Shown: positions 1 through 15,809, counted from the stretch's first letter. The stretch is DNA of 64,000 bases from Amia ocellicauda (GCF_036373705.1 NC_089868.1:12277020-12341019); one strand, 5' to 3'. Notes: generated by a model from the sequence alone, not told the origin. Numbers and translations: made by a program.

Positions 1-212
1 AGGGGGAACGGCGCAAGCTGCAGCAATTGGTAATAGACTTGACTCCCTGTTCCTGTATCTATTTCCTGAGGTCCCCTACTAGTGTTCTTAATACAAGAAC
101 AGGGGGGAAAGAATAAAATGCACCTTTCTGGTTAATTTAGAGATTCAAAAGTAGTCAAGAAAGTTGTTGACTTTTAACTTGATATCACACTTCAGTGTTT
201 GTTTTAAAAGCA

Positions 213-545
213 TCAAGTCTTTATTTGGCACAATCTGGCATTAAGAAAATGTGCTGAGGAGGGCCGCCCAGAGATGCACTCCAAGCAGTGGTGTCTGTTC
301 ACACAGGAGGGGTCCTCCAGTGCCCTGCACAGGTGGTCTGGCCCCAGGCGTGTGGTGCAGGAGGCGTGGCCATCCTCCGGGGGCAGGGTGCGGTGGCCGC
401 ATGTGGAACCATGTGCCGCAAGAGCGTGCCCTCTCCCTGACTGGGGTCTACTGTGTGTGCACCTTGGGACGCAGGCAGGAGCCCAGTTGCCTGAGGGTGG
501 ACAGCGGGTCCATGACAATTCATCCCGTGACAATTTGTCCCTGTC
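213..545 (-). other. Possible 3'-terminal exon with polyadenylation signal
   Basis: On the minus strand an open frame runs through this GC-rich stretch and is followed by AATAAA (complement of 220-225). A plausible acceptor (pyrimidines then CAG) lies near 498. The translated sequence matches no family I recognise. It could be the last exon of a gene or a chance open frame in a repeat, because the stretch at 510-555 carries imperfect repeats of the type also seen at 23800-23880. Confidence 0.2.
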
Positions 546-643
546 AATTCGCCCCCATCATTACATGTTCTCCACTTGATCATTTGTAACCAAATTATTG
601 TAGAGCCATAGAACACATATATGTGTATATATACTAGGCAGGC

Positions 644-694
<51 letters not shown>
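644..694. repeat. (AT)n microsatellite
   Basis: Uninterrupted alternating AT of about 50 bases, seen directly. The overlapping Tyr/Ile open frames are artefacts of the repeat. Confidence 0.95.
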
Positions 695-697
<3 letters not shown>

Positions 698-920
698 AGC
701 AAAGTGCATGGCCATGTAGTGGATGGGCGCTATTATAGGAACTACAAACTACAAAATCACTGCTGCTAAAAAAACTACATTCCCCAAGAAGCATCCAGGT
801 CCTTTGTTTCCAAAGGGCAGCAGACTCACCTGTCAGGCATTAAGGGCTAATGCAATGCCTATATAAAGTGATCTCTGCTCCTGGAAAGGTGTGGTAGTAG
901 GAGGACACTGTGTGTGAGAG

Positions 921-1056
921 TTTGTGTGTTGTTTGTGTGTTGTTTGTGTGTTGTTTGTGTGTTGTTTGTGTGTTGTTTGTGTGTTGTTTGTGTGTTGTTT
1001 GTGTGTTGTTTGTGTGTTGTTTGTGTGTTGTTTGTGTGTTGTTTGTGTGTTGTTTG
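921..1056. repeat. 11-bp tandem repeat (TTTGTGTGTTG)n
   Basis: About twelve nearly perfect head-to-tail copies of an 11-bp unit. As 11 is not a multiple of three and the unit lacks stops in several frames, long spurious Thr/Gln-rich and Cys/Val-rich frames appear on the two strands. No gene is called here. Confidence 0.95.
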
Positions 1057-1820
1057 GAAGACAAAAGGATAGACCTTACTGCGTATGACCCTTGCTTGTT
1101 GGGACTTTCTTTCTGGCGTGATATATATTGTTTGGAGGAGGAACTGTACTGAACTTTGGACTGGCTATTGGAATATGAGACTTGTGCTTTATAAGGCAGA
1201 AATTATAGACATTGACCCAGGTAACCCAGAAACCGCTTTGAACAGACAGTTTCTGAAGAATCCCCTAAGTTATTTTCAGAAATCAGATTCAAGATGTTTG
1301 AATTAAATAGAGTCTTTATTAACGAGCGCTCGGAAGGAAGATCGACTGGTGACACGCAGGTATTTGTCTCAACTTCCTTAAAGAGTTCAGAGAGCATACA
1401 GTTTTATACACACACAGTCCTGTGTCTCATACCAATGCTAGGGGACTACACCCGTATATTTTGGGTGCCAGCCCACCGAATAAGAGAATGATATCAAGGC
1501 AAATAATCTATGGCACAAACAAACATATATCTAGTACATCTTGTCTTCACAGCTTTGCAGAGCCCCCCCTTAAACGGGAAGAAAGCTGACTCATTTCAAT
1601 ATGTTTACAACAGAGGCTGAGAGAGAGAGAAGGGGGTTAAGGGTGGTCTTAGTTCTATTTTAGTTGTTTCTCATTTAATCTTTGAGATGCTTCTAGAGGC
1701 TTCTACAGTATCCTTCCTGCTCAAGAGTGTGCAAGAAGCACCTGAGGGAGCCTCTTTGTCAAAATATATATATGTAAAAATATACACACAGACACACAAC
1801 TATTTTGTATTATTTATTAT
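1057..1820. other. Non-coding stretch, repeat-like, no gene recognised
   Basis: Only short open frames are present. The segment at about 1290-1640 has the texture of old LTR or transposon debris, but no termini could be fixed. No splice-bounded exon was found. Confidence 0.4.
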
Positions 1821-2182
1821 AATGTGTTTTTAATTGATACATTAATTTGAGACTATAACCCCAATAATTACGTTTTATAGAATTAGTCAGAACAGCTGGC
1901 AGCAAAGGCTGCAGGCTACTTAAAGCAGGTTTCACATTAAAGTTGTACAGCAGTTGCTACAGTGGTTGGAGAACAGCATTGTGAACTTGGTGATCTGGGT
2001 TTGATTCCTGATCAGTACTTGTTAATTTCCTGGAGTTATATGTTATCAGAGTAGAACGAACAAATACAAGGCTTTTGAAAATACAGTGCTACATATGGAG
2101 GGTCAGTCCTTCTGACAAATATAATTTATAAATTTGTTTATTTTTTCACTTACACGTTAAATTCAGTGCATATGTGGATTCC

Positions 2183-2229
<47 letters not shown>

Positions 2230-2565
2230 ATTGATTTCTTACATTGCTTGGTTAAATTCGAATAATGATCCAGTCTAACTGGATATTAATGAGTGAATTT
2301 GCCTCGCTGTCTGATTTGCTACTAGTTCATGTTACCTGAACCATGTTATTGAAACAAAATTCTAATTAGGAGAATTTAAAATCTGTATTAATCGCCTTGT
2401 AATTGTTCGTTTTACTCTGATACCGTTTAACTCAAGGAAATTTAACTTTAACATGAAACCTGCTTTAAGTAGTCTGCAGCCTCACTGCCGGCTGTTCTGA
2501 CTAATTCCATAAAACTTAATTATTGGGGTTATAGTCTCAAATTAATGTATCAATTAAAAACATTA
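1821..2565. mobile_element. Fold-back DNA element with ~125-bp inverted arms
   Basis: The left arm (about 1821-1945) is repeated in inverse orientation at about 2440-2565 with only scattered mismatches. Both arms contain the core AATTTGAGACTATAACCCCA and the block CTTAAAGCAGGTTTCA. The roughly 500-bp interior has no coding frame and includes a (TTA)n run. This is the structure of a non-autonomous DNA transposon (long-TIR MITE). The superfamily and exact ends could not be fixed. Confidence 0.75.
2184..2227. repeat. (TTA)n microsatellite
   Basis: About 14 TTA units inside the fold-back element, read directly. Confidence 0.95.
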
Positions 2566-2836
2566 ATTGATGTTAAGACAACGAATTGTAACAGGATTAA
2601 TTGTTGGGGATGAATTGAGGCGCACACGTGGTCAGCGCCAGCTGGTGTGGGCACTGGTCAGAACTCCAAACTTGAGACACTTGTGTGGGCTGTAGTGCAG
2701 AGGAAGCTGGCAGAGAAGCCCCCCACGCGGGTGAGACCTCCAGGGCAGACTGGTGAGCAGCTGGGGTGAGCAGCATCCGGGTTGCGGGTTAACTGCCGCC
2801 GTTTCATATTAAAAAAAAAACGTAATTTGCAAGCAG

Positions 2837-6100
<3,264 letters not shown>

Positions 6101-6981
6101 CTTCTCTGGACCCTAGCAGTTAGCAAAAGCAAGAGGAGATTAGATACATCAAACAGACATCCTGCTCTAATGGGCTCCATCAAACTGTAAAACACACTTC
6201 AGTTCTCCATCTCTGTTTCCTCCTCAAAAGATTTAAGCACAGTGTCTGGAACCCTCTTCCTACAGCTCACCCTGTGGGCAGCCAGCATTTGTGCAAAGCC
6301 AATCAATAGCATTTTAAAGCATAGCATTTAATGCCACCAAACCTAATATACATGTCACTACATACTGCATGGCAATGGCAAGTTGGCATCCTGATCAAAC
6401 ACTCAACATATTACCACCTGTTCGGCTCTCTAAGGCTAGGTAAGGAAACGATCAATGATTCAACAGAAAAGGTGTCATTCTGCTCAATGCACAGCCCGAC
6501 TTTGTATTCAATTCATCATGACACGTGACAGAGCATCACTTAAATTGTATATAAAATGACTTACACAGTTTCAAATAAAGCTCCCGTGAACAGTTTAAAG
6601 GGACTGACCTTTCAGAACCTCATGGCTCAGGGCAATGGGGATAGTTTGCATTTTGACATTTATGATTCCAATCATGGAAAGTAACTGGTTTTATTCTGAT
6701 GTAGATCAAATCAGAAACTAAGTTCTGCCAGTGTTGCTGCAGTCTTTAGAACTTATATAGCCAAGCAAAGGATGCAGAAGTCTGAGCAATTTGATGCTAC
6801 AGTTACATCCTTTGTAAAACAGGTGTCAAAAAATGTAGAGACACATGGGGCATTGATTGGATGATAAACATTTAACAATTAGACATTTGTATTTAATAAA
6901 AGAGTAACACAATGCACAAGACTGACATTTCTAAAGTTACAACCCATCAACGCACAGTACAGCGCGTTTCATATGTTCAAA

Positions 6982-7101
6982 GGACGCGTCCGTGTAGCGC
7001 AGATTTCCGCTGCTCTGCGCGGATCTGCGCGGCTCCACCAATGGGAGCGCTGGGATTCTGCAGACCTGCACCGAACTGCGGACATCTGCGCCAAACGGAC
7101 C
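6982..7101. mobile_element. Short GC-rich palindromic element (MITE-like), copy 1
   Basis: The two ends are imperfect inverted repeats: GCGCAGATTTCCGC near the left end, and the complement of GGCGCAGATGTCCGC at the right. A CCAAT motif lies in the middle. A related left end occurs at 24048. It lies in the putative 5' intron of kinase A. Confidence 0.5.
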
Positions 7102-7461
7102 TTCGGTAATGATAACGGAGGGGTCCGTGTATATTTGCTGATCAAGTTGCCCACCATGTCATACAGCAGCACACACAGCTGCTGCATTTACAATAGTAAC
7201 CTCTAAAATGAGCCAATGAGTTGCAGTGTCAGCGGCGACACTTTCACATCCACACATCTTACTCCTGTGACATCCCACAGCACCCAAACCCACCGGGGCA
7301 CAGCGGCCAGCTTTGGGTTTCAGATGTGCACCAACGACCGACAACAACATACAAGCACACGTTTTCAGTTCCTGATACAGGACGCAAAAGTCGTGTTGGT
7401 CTCCGTTAGAAAACTCCCCTGTGCAGTTAGTTATCATCCCGATAGGAGTTGTCATACTCAC

Positions 7462-7770
7462 GCTTCGCAGTAGTCTTGTCAATAGTAGAGGGGCCGATGC
7501 AGAAACAACGCACACCCGTCCGTCTGTCTGTCTGTCTGTCTGTCTGTCTCCGGCTCACTCCTCCACACGAACCAATAAAAACAGACACAACACAACTGTC
7601 GTTATGCTGTAGTCAAGCGATGTCAAACTCTAAAAACACTGACAACACCGCTTTCGCTATGACGTTTCCACAAACTCAAGGGATGTCCGCTCTCTTGTGG
7701 GTTTGCTCTGGAACTGAATACGATGGCATAAGTAGAGCGATCTAGAACTCTTGAACCATTGTGACGTCAC
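7462..7770 (-). promoter_or_regulatory. Probable promoter and 5' non-coding exon of kinase A, with CRE
   Basis: The first coding exon of kinase A is preceded by a strong acceptor: a TGCTAAC branch-like motif, pyrimidines and TAG ending at 6113. This implies an upstream untranslated exon. A candidate ends at 7462 with donor GTGAGT (complement of 7456-7461). About 300 bp further upstream is a perfect CRE palindrome TGACGTCA (7762-7769). Kinase B has the same palindrome followed by similar bases 151 bp upstream of its ATG. The exon pairing is inferred; the motifs are seen directly. Confidence 0.4.
7519..7549. repeat. (TCTG)n microsatellite
   Basis: About seven TCTG units inside the putative 5' exon region of kinase A. 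Confidence 0.9.
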
Positions 7771-7911
7771 AACTGCGTGATGACACAATGCAACGTATCC
7801 CACGGTGATAGTACGGAATGAAGTAGCAGTATGAATCATAAAGTGCAATGGCATTATAACCTATAAAGATCCGATTGCTTTTGTTTTTCATCAACTGTAA
7901 GCCTTTCCAAG

Positions 7912-8046
7912 ATGAATACAAAACCAAAAACATTCCAGTGCAGTTCACATAATATCCGCCTGATGGTGCAGAAGTGTAAGTCTTACAGGTTTAAAATGAA
8001 ACTCATACTTCTTCTCCATCTAGTGGGAATGATGTGTATTGCCATG
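7912..8046 (+). CDS. Candidate first coding exon encoding a signal peptide; gene unidentified
   Basis: An ATG at 7996 opens MKLILLLHLVGMMCIAM, a textbook signal-peptide n- and h-region, and the exon ends precisely at a consensus donor (ATG followed by GTAAGT at 8047). An upstream in-frame ATG at 7912 gives a 45-codon alternative; the downstream start better fits secretion. A TATA-like CCTATAAAG lies at about 7859. The next exon is not certain. Candidates are the open stretch from 8762 and the segment around 8920-9020. I do not recognise the product. It is transcribed away from kinase A and could be a small secreted protein or a chance match. Confidence 0.35.
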
Positions 8047-8781
8047 GTAAGTCTATTTCTATCCAGTGGTAAAAACATGACGTTTAAAATACATTGATAC
8101 ATTACCGAAATGAAGAATGGAAACCTGTAGTGCACTCAGATTGTGAGCTCAAACTCACTCTGAAGGCAATAAAAATACAGTGAAATCCTACTAGATTTTA
8201 AGGTGATGTTTGCACTTGTATCAGTGTTCCCAAGTCATGAAATAACCAGTCCATACATACTGCTGTGGAAACGAGCAATATTTATTTTTGCTTGGTCAAA
8301 AATATACCTTTACTTTAAACGTAATTTACTAGACTATCAGAAATCTATCAATCAATACATTTGTATTTGTTTAGCGCCCTTCGCAGGGAGCCACAGAGCG
8401 CTTTTGACATGTCAAATCCCAAATCATTCAAAGTTAATATGAGTGAAGTGGATTGCATGAGTTATGAGCATGGATAGCCTATGTGGTGCTTCAAAAGTGT
8501 GCGTCTCTCCTGTTACAACACATTGCTGATAGTGGAATTTCCATAATTGATCAGTGGGGATACATATATAGTGGGTTTGTTATTATTATTATATCAGGTT
8601 TTGCTTTCTGATTCACGTTGGCATTTCAGACTTTCATTGACATGTAAATCTTCTTTATAGTGGACACCAGACAAACAATACTCAAGTTGCATTGTAACCG
8701 ACTGTAACTATAGTATGGATAGCAAATATTTCATTATTTATTTTTATAACCACTAGCGCAGATGATTCAGGACCTAAATGC

Positions 8782-9146
8782 CTTTATTTTTCCCAATCTG
8801 ACTTTCCATGAGGCATGTGTATGTGTAAGAAATACCCTACCTGTCTGCCACACTCCATTCACCTTGTTATATCTCGAATCTGCATATTCTGCACTGATGT
8901 CCATGACCAGACGTCGAAGTCCATCATCGGAGCAGTCTCTGTTATGTTTCCTTTACAAACTGTCCATCGCGTATCATTTTCCTCCGGATGGGTCTCACAC
9001 TTGCAGACAACACACATGATATTTCAGGAATGGTGAAGTCCTGTTCTAAGAGATATTCAACCTGTTCCTTGGATATATTGAATTATGGCTGACCTTCATT
9101 GTCATTTTTTCCCAGTCTGATTTTCCATTAGGCATGTGTATGTGTA
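8782..9146 (+). repeat. Short direct duplication (~40 bp) at 8787-8830 and 9105-9146
   Basis: Both segments read approximately TTTTCCCARTCTGAYTTTCCATKAGGCATGTGTATGTGTA (shown with ambiguity codes; two pieces of about 20 bases). They are about 318 bp apart in the same orientation. This may be a local duplication or parts of an old repeat. No function is assigned. Confidence 0.6.
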
Positions 9147-9149
9147 CAC

Positions 9150-11800
9150 AGACATACAGGTCTTTTTCAACCCAGTGGATACTGTTAAAAGCATACTGTC
9201 CAAGTATGGAAATATTACTATTTGTAAAATGTATTTTTATAGTTTGTGGTAAATTTCCAAACTATGTTCCATGCAGTCTTTTAGCTGAGATGTTAAACCT
9301 TATGCCTGGATTTAATAGATCCCAAGGCACGTGTAAAAAAAGAGTAGCGGTATCAAGCCAGTCTCCTGGCTAAATTCCAATACCAATAGCCACTTCCCTG
9401 GATCCAATTGTACTGATGACCTAATAGTATAAAAGAGTGTCAAGATATAATAATGACAATAAAATAATTATTATAACACATCTTAAATCCAGGATACACA
9501 GGCACAGTAGGAACTGTACAAAAAAGCTAATATTTGTACTGTGTTAATATTGCATTGTATGGCCTATAGTTGGAGGATAAAAATTCAAGGTGGCATTGAT
9601 TACTACAGTAGAAAAATAGTGTCCCTGAAAGCCAGCAACAACAACAGAGCTTCAACCGTTTTTGAAAGTTGTGTTTTTGCTGTACATCAGTTTGTCTTAC
9701 CATCATGAGTCCAGTGACAAAGGCCTTGAACATATAGAAGTTTGACTACAGGTAAGGCGAGCAAGGGAATGTGTTTATGCCCTTCCAAAGTCTTGAGATA
9801 TTTGAATGCCCAAGTCCACGTCTTCCCTGAAGCCCTCGTATGAACGCCTGCATGGCACCCTTCAGAGATTGAATCATGTATTTGCAAGCGGAAACTGTGA
9901 ACCAGCATGCAAATATTCTACGGCTGGAGAAGGGTTGGAGCCCAATGGTGACACTCTTGTTGCTCGTGGTTTTTATTTGTTCTGACAGATAAGCAGCGCT
10001 CCTTGAATACGCATGAGTTTCTAGGTTTGAATCAGTAGTACCAAAGACAGATGCACTCAATGCATCCAATCACAATGAGCAGCGCTCACCATATATATGT
10101 AAACAGTTTGGCCCGTGGGCCAGTGACTGCAACAACACCATTGTTGACCCCAGTGAGCCGTGGCCCGGAAAACAATCCCTGTCTGTTTCGAGAGCGCATT
10201 AGCAACCTTAATGGCCAGAGATGCAGCTGGGGCAGTGGGCACCACCAGCCACCCAGAACAAGCGTGGACTCCCACGACTCACGTCTGAGGACCATGGTGT
10301 CCTGCTAGGTCCTAGACCGAGACCGCCATCTGCAGCTCGTAGTGTGACCACCAGAGTGAGGCCTGATTCGATCAGACCACCTAGACCTGATGTGAATTAG
10401 CAGGTATATGCATGTATATGCATGCATGTATAGCTCATAGAGCCCAAACAACGCTAGTTAGTGCAGATAAGATGAAAGAGATGTGCTTAAAGTGAATGAG
10501 ATGATAAGGAGCTGGACATGGGCTGCTGAGACGCTGTCAGGAGTGGGGTCCACTCACAGTCGTCTGTGGACGGATGTTGACGTATCGAGTCATGGAAGAG
10601 GTGTCTCTCGTGCTGTGGACTGGCACGTCGATTCACACTCAGTAGGAGTTTAAAAAGATATCTGACTGGGGTGTTGACTTCTCTAATTAGTTGAAACTTC
10701 ACAAATTGCATAATGTCATTTCACAACAGTCCAGTGACCCATTTTGCACAGCAGCACCCTTCCTATTGATTTATCAGACTGTCATAGCGTGTGTTTGACA
10801 TTGGTTTATAGATTGTACTCTTGACAGTCTGCGTTGCCCCTACTTAAATCCCACTGAATGGCTCTTGTGTAATGCAGTGCCACTTGCGGGTCCCAGGTGG
10901 GGGTCAATGCAATGAGAACACTATACCATTCTAAAGAGACACAATAAACATTGGACAAATTTGCTAATAGTCTCAGAGCTTGTGCCCAGCTTTTCCACAA
11001 ATTCCAGCTTATCTGATTTTATATGGTTTACTATTGATTTGTGGTGACATAACACAATAAACAGATAGGTCTGCTAACATGTCTTGCTGTAGTAAGCACT
11101 GCTCATCATTGTTTAAAGCAGTAATTAGCATTGTTCTTCAGTGCCAACTGCTTAGTCAAATCATAGAGTTCAGCTGACTATCATGCATTTATTCATAGTT
11201 GCTTTCCATTTAATCCAAGAAATCTGATGAAAATGAAAAAGAGTAATAATAATGTCATCACTATGTATGTTTCACAGTCATCATTTGGCTTTATGTGCAA
11301 GTCCAGTGTTGAAGGGTTTGTAAAATCAGTACGAGAGCAGCACGGCTGAATAAGGCCACTCACACTCACAATCGTGCACATGCAAATACAGAGACACACA
11401 CAGCGGCACAGTAATGATCACTCCAGAGTGAGTCAGGAATGCTTTCATTTTGAACCAGGAATAAACTCGCTGTTCACACGGGCACAAGCTACAGGCCAGA
11501 CGCATTTCCCCAGCACAGCCCCCGCTGATTGAGGACAGTGATTGGCTCACATGGATTCATTCCCTTGTGAGTGTGCAGTGTGGAAGTTGACGGAGCTGTA
11601 GTGTGGATTTCCAAACAGCACCCCTTGCTGATCTGAACAAAGTATATAAATGGCTGATAATCCTTGTTACACTGAGTAACACTATCACATTGATTTGAAT
11701 TGCATTGTGTTGAGTCACTAAGCAAATGTGTCACTTGGTTTTGCTTTAGTGGCTCTTTAATGGCCCTTTCACAGCCTCATTTTATCAAGTGCCTTGAGAG
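9150..11800. other. Intergenic, no gene recognised
   Basis: Only short unrelated open frames are present. None has both good splice borders and recognisable protein content. Small CA-rich and TATATG-rich patches occur near 10380-10440. Confidence 0.5.
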
Positions 11801-11804
11801 GGTG

Positions 11805-12408
11805 CTACCCATGTACATCCACAGCACATTGCAGCACTGCAATCTCTCCATCGTTCGGCACTGAAGACAGTTTGCTCAACTCCTCCACTGCAGAGCCCAG
11901 GGCACCCAGCTGTGCAGACAAGTGAAGAAAGAATAGAGGGGTGAATACACCGATACAGAGAAGGGGTTCATATACTTACACACAGGGATAAGGGCTTTAA
12001 CACTGATACACACAGAGTACAGCAACTACACTGAGCCACAGTGCTGGTTACAGAGAGAGAAAGCAGTGCTCCACTTCTCACAGCAGGCCTGCAAGAGGCA
12101 GCAAGAGGAGCAGGGCACTCTGAGGAGAGTGTGAGGGTAAGAACAGGGGGCCACACTGAACAATATCAGTGTGCAGACAGACTCAGGACACGTGTAGCCA
12201 AGGAAACCTCAGCAGAGCTCTTTGTGTACAGGTCCAGCACCCACAGCCCCAGAGCTGCCCAGGGAGTGGGGTCAGACACACCGTACATCTGCTGTTTTGA
12301 AGCTCTTACCATGGTCCTGTCCCCTGGCTCTGCTCCGCCATACCTCCACAAATACACTGTGCCATTACACACTGCTACCACCAGGAGGGGCTGTACACCA
12401 GACTCACC
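11805..12408 (-). other. Exon-like segments of an unidentified minus-strand gene
   Basis: At 11805-11909 a good acceptor (pyrimidine tract, GCACAG) precedes an open frame of 34 residues ending in a stop, beginning LGALGSAVEELSKLSS. Upstream in transcription, an open frame starting at acceptor CCCAG (12408) reads GESGVQPLLVVAVCNGTVYL and has a possible donor GTAAGA at 12309; it also stays open to about 12168. The VCNGTVYLWRYGG stretch is reminiscent of a beta-propeller blade, but I cannot name the protein. These may be the 3' exons of a real gene or a pseudogene. Confidence 0.3.
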
Positions 12409-13331
12409 CTGGGACTAAAGTCACTCACTGGCAGAAGGATCAACAATCCTTGCAATAAGCAGACAGCTTGTCAAGTTGTAACTGCAGATTCCTAGGCAGC
12501 TTTAGAAGGAGCAATATTTGACTTAAGATAAGACAGTTGTTCCTACACCTGCAACGATTAGTCTGTCCACAAATTGCCAGTCATCATCACACTGTGTCCT
12601 AGTCCTGTCTTACAGGGGCTCATGTGTGCAGTCTCACCTTTTCACAGCCTCCGTCCCAGCATGCATTGCATCATCCTATGCACCAGCATCAGTGTGACCT
12701 CTGAGGGGAGGGCAGCAGCGGTCATGAACAGCCTAGAGCTGAGAGAAACACAGACACAGTCATTTTTAAGACTATATTTTAGTTGTGCAGGGAGGGTTGG
12801 GAGCTATAGTAAGATTCAGGTTAAACTCAGGATATTAACAATAACTGTACATTTGTGTGATCACAAATCTTCCAAAAGTTGGTCTGTGTTATTATGGCAA
12901 ATCCCAAAACTGGCTAAACATGTATTAGGAGGACATCCAAAACCTCACACAAATGTAATGGAAAGGTCAGGCTCTCTGCTACTTGTGTGCCAAGTATTAG
13001 GGAGGTTTCATTTTGTCTTCTCATCTTGATGGAGAATTTGGTTATAATGAAATCATTTGGAGATAATTCAAACTGTAACTTGCAAGTAGTTTACAAGAGA
13101 TGTGCCCTGAGATGATAGAATCACTGCTTCAACTGAGAAAGTAACGTATCATAGAATTACAGGTAATTAAAAATGTATTACATATATGATATAATAGCTG
13201 GAGTGAGAACTGATCTTATTTTATAACCCCCAGCTCACAACAATACCTATGACATTACATATTTTGCTAATTCAAGAAAACATGACTTAATATGTGGGAG
13301 ATTTAATGGAGGGGAGAGAGTGAAGCAGCTC

Positions 13332-13485
13332 CATGGCCTCAGCTCTGGCTCCAGGCTCTGGAGCGCTCTGAAGAGCCTGAGTCCAGCTCCAGCTCCGCTC
13401 CGGCTCCAGAGCACAACTTACAAAATCTGTCCAGCTCCGATCCAGCTCCAGGTCCTGGAGATGGCTCCGGGCTCCAGAGCTGGTG
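13332..13485. repeat. GCTCCAG-rich imperfect repeat
   Basis: Many variants of GGCTCCAG/AGCTCCAG follow one another. Both strands are therefore open and Ser/Pro- or Glu/Leu-rich. I regard the frames as repeat artefacts. Confidence 0.7.
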
Positions 13486-13994
13486 CACGGCCAACGTTAC
13501 AAGGCAGCAATCAGGTTGTTTCCCAGAAATGTTGCAAATGCATTGCTCATCCATATTACCCAATGTAGGAGTCACTGGAGATGGAGGTCACCCTCCTCTT
13601 TAACTCCAGACTCATCCATGGCCTGTGGATAATACACATCCTCCTCAAAACCACATGCCCTGATACACTGATACACTACAAAGACATACAAATACAAAGA
13701 CAATGCAATAATACAATACAAGTGTAAGATCTGAGGTTCCAGGGTTCAAGTCCCTGTTTGGGTACCAAATTATATGCAAGTACAGCCCAGCTGTTTAAAT
13801 GTGTAAAACATGTAAAATAATGTGATATACTGTAATAATTGTAAGTCCAACACAACATATACCACAATATCATAGTTAATCATTAGCAATATAATGTACA
13901 TTCATAAATTCAATGGTATTTGCCTTAAAGGCACACAACCAGATTTTAAATGCATATGTGAACATGTGATCAGCCAATATTGCAGTGAATTACA

Positions 13995-14240
13995 CTGAAT
14001 GCTGGACACACACTGTACACTGAATGCTGCACACACACTACGCACTGTACACTGAATACTGCATACAAACTGTACACTGAATACTGCACACACTGCGCAC
14101 TATACACTGAATACTGCACACACACTGCACACTGTACACTGAATACTGCACACACACTGTACACTGAATACTGCACACACACTGCGCACTGTACACTGAA
14201 TACTGCACACACACTGCGCACTGTACACTGAATACTTACG
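13995..14240. repeat. Minisatellite, ~22-34 bp units
   Basis: Variable-length units built on CACTGTACACTGAATACTGC with CACACACTGCGCA spacers repeat about ten times. The antisense Cys/Val/Ser frame is a repeat artefact. Confidence 0.9.
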
Positions 14241-14408
14241 CTACACATCATACACCACACGCTACACAAACAGTGCACTCCACACCGAATACTGCACACT
14301 GTAGATTATACAGTGCACACTGAGCACACACAGTAGGGCATTTCTCTCATTGTATTATAATATAATTCAGTACATTAATAAATGTCCCTCTCGCTCTCTC
14401 TCTCTGCA

Positions 14409-14550
14409 GGCTGGTCCCGGGGCGGCTCTGTTCCAGGCAGTGGTGTCACTGCTGTGCTCAGTGCAGGAGCAGGGAGACCGCACCCCCCCAGGCATACTCA
14501 AGGTTGCTCTCTACCTTCTGGCACTCAGCCAGGACCGGAGTCCCCAATGA
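14409..14550 (+). other. Exon-like segment ending in a stop; gene unidentified
   Basis: A long pyrimidine tract and CTGCAG (ending 14408) precede an open frame that includes LFQAVVSLLCSVQEQGDR and LKVALYLLALSQD before TGA. The sequence looks helical and protein-like, as in a HEAT-repeat-type protein. It could be a terminal exon of a plus-strand gene. No partner exon is convincing. Confidence 0.3.
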
Positions 14551-14779
14551 CTAAATCCATTATTTTGACAATAACGTTTTTTGGGGTAATTGTCATTTGT
14601 TTTTATTTCATACATTTGTGTGTAGTGTTCGTCAAGGTGTTTTCACACTGCTAGCTACATTTTTCTTGTATGATTATTTCACAATACAGCAACATATGAA
14701 TGATGAATCATGCTGTAAACATGTATGACGGAGATGAACCTAAATCTATTTCTTGCATCTTGAATAGTGTAGGGAAAAA

Positions 14780-15010
14780 ATGAAAAGGAAATTTAAAAGT
14801 GGGGACATTTCCCGCTTCTTCCTTCCCCTAAAACAGTGTAGGGGGCACAAGGAGGGAGAGTTGGAGAAAGAAGGAGAGCAGAGCGAGAGACAGGAGAGAG
14901 ATGGTGAACTGAGCTACAGAAATAAAGACAAGAGACATGGAGATGGAATGAGCAGCGCCAGAGAAGAAAGAGATTCAGAGACAGGCAACGATCAAGACAG
15001 AGATGGATAA
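14780..15010 (+). pseudogene. Possible N-terminal fragment of a hAT-type transposase
   Basis: The frame begins MKRKFKSGDISRFFLPLKQ, the basic plus SxFF opening common in hAT/ZMYM-like transposases. It continues into a Glu/Arg/Asp-rich low-complexity tail and stops. No transposase core follows. The tail could be simple purine-rich sequence, so the assignment rests on about 18 residues. Confidence 0.25.
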
Positions 15011-15119
15011 AGAAAGTGAGAGCGATAAAGAGAGAGACAGGAACCCACAGGTGGAAAGTGAAGGGAGACAGAGACAGATTGACATGCCTGCCCCAAGTGC
15101 AGCTGAACCACATGCCATG

Positions 15120-15809
15120 TTTGTTGTTTGTGGTCTAGATAACAATTAGGCTGAGATATCTGCCTTAGTTGACTGAATTATTTACAGCAAAGTGTTGCTT
15201 TACTAGTAATTAGACCTTCCTTGACTTACGTCATCAAAAAAGGCTATCTTATGTTTGAAGAAAACAGGCTCCTGTATGTAAATATTTTCATGTCTACAAA
15301 ATCTCTGTGATTTAATGAGATTAAAGAGGTAACGTATGCTACTCTTCCATGCATTCTACATACCGGTCTATTTCAGATTAACTTTATTATACTGTGCTTT
15401 CTTGTCTCCCCAAAAAATGTAAATAGGGAAATGAGCAACATCCAGGCAGTCATTGTTTTAATCTTACTTAATCACCGTCATTGTCATACTTGTGTGTCCT
15501 TTAGTGCACATCGTCCGTTCTCCAGCAGATATTGTAGCTGCACGAGGCATCGATCCAGTCTAACTATATGTGGCAAATCTATTTTCAAGTATATATAGTG
15601 ATTAACATTGAGGCTGGCTGATCTGTTTTTGGTTCATCTCCCATCAGAAGCCACTAACGTCAATTTGATTTGGATTGTGTGGGGATTCTTCCACGCCTCC
15701 ATGCCACCCTACAACTATCTCCTGCCACCCGCTTGCCACCCCAGGTGAAAATGTCTAGATCCGCCCCTGGTTGTAAGTTACTCAATGTCAAATAAAAAAA
15801 TAAAAAAAG

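Noticed and set aside
921-1056. Regularly spaced repeat as a possible CRISPR array
   Set aside because: Units are contiguous with no unique spacers, and the genome is animal.
840-1152. Open frames through the 11-bp repeat (Thr/Gln-rich on minus, Cys/Val-rich on plus)
   Set aside because: They are produced by a stop-free simple repeat and have no domain or splice support.
12041-12458. Plus-strand frames of 78-125 codons
   Set aside because: The minus strand has better splice borders and more protein-like content; the plus frames appear to be shadows.
13725-13790. tRNA gene suggested by GGTTCAAGTCC
   Set aside because: Only the T-arm-like motif is present; no A box, acceptor stem or anticodon arm can be folded around it.
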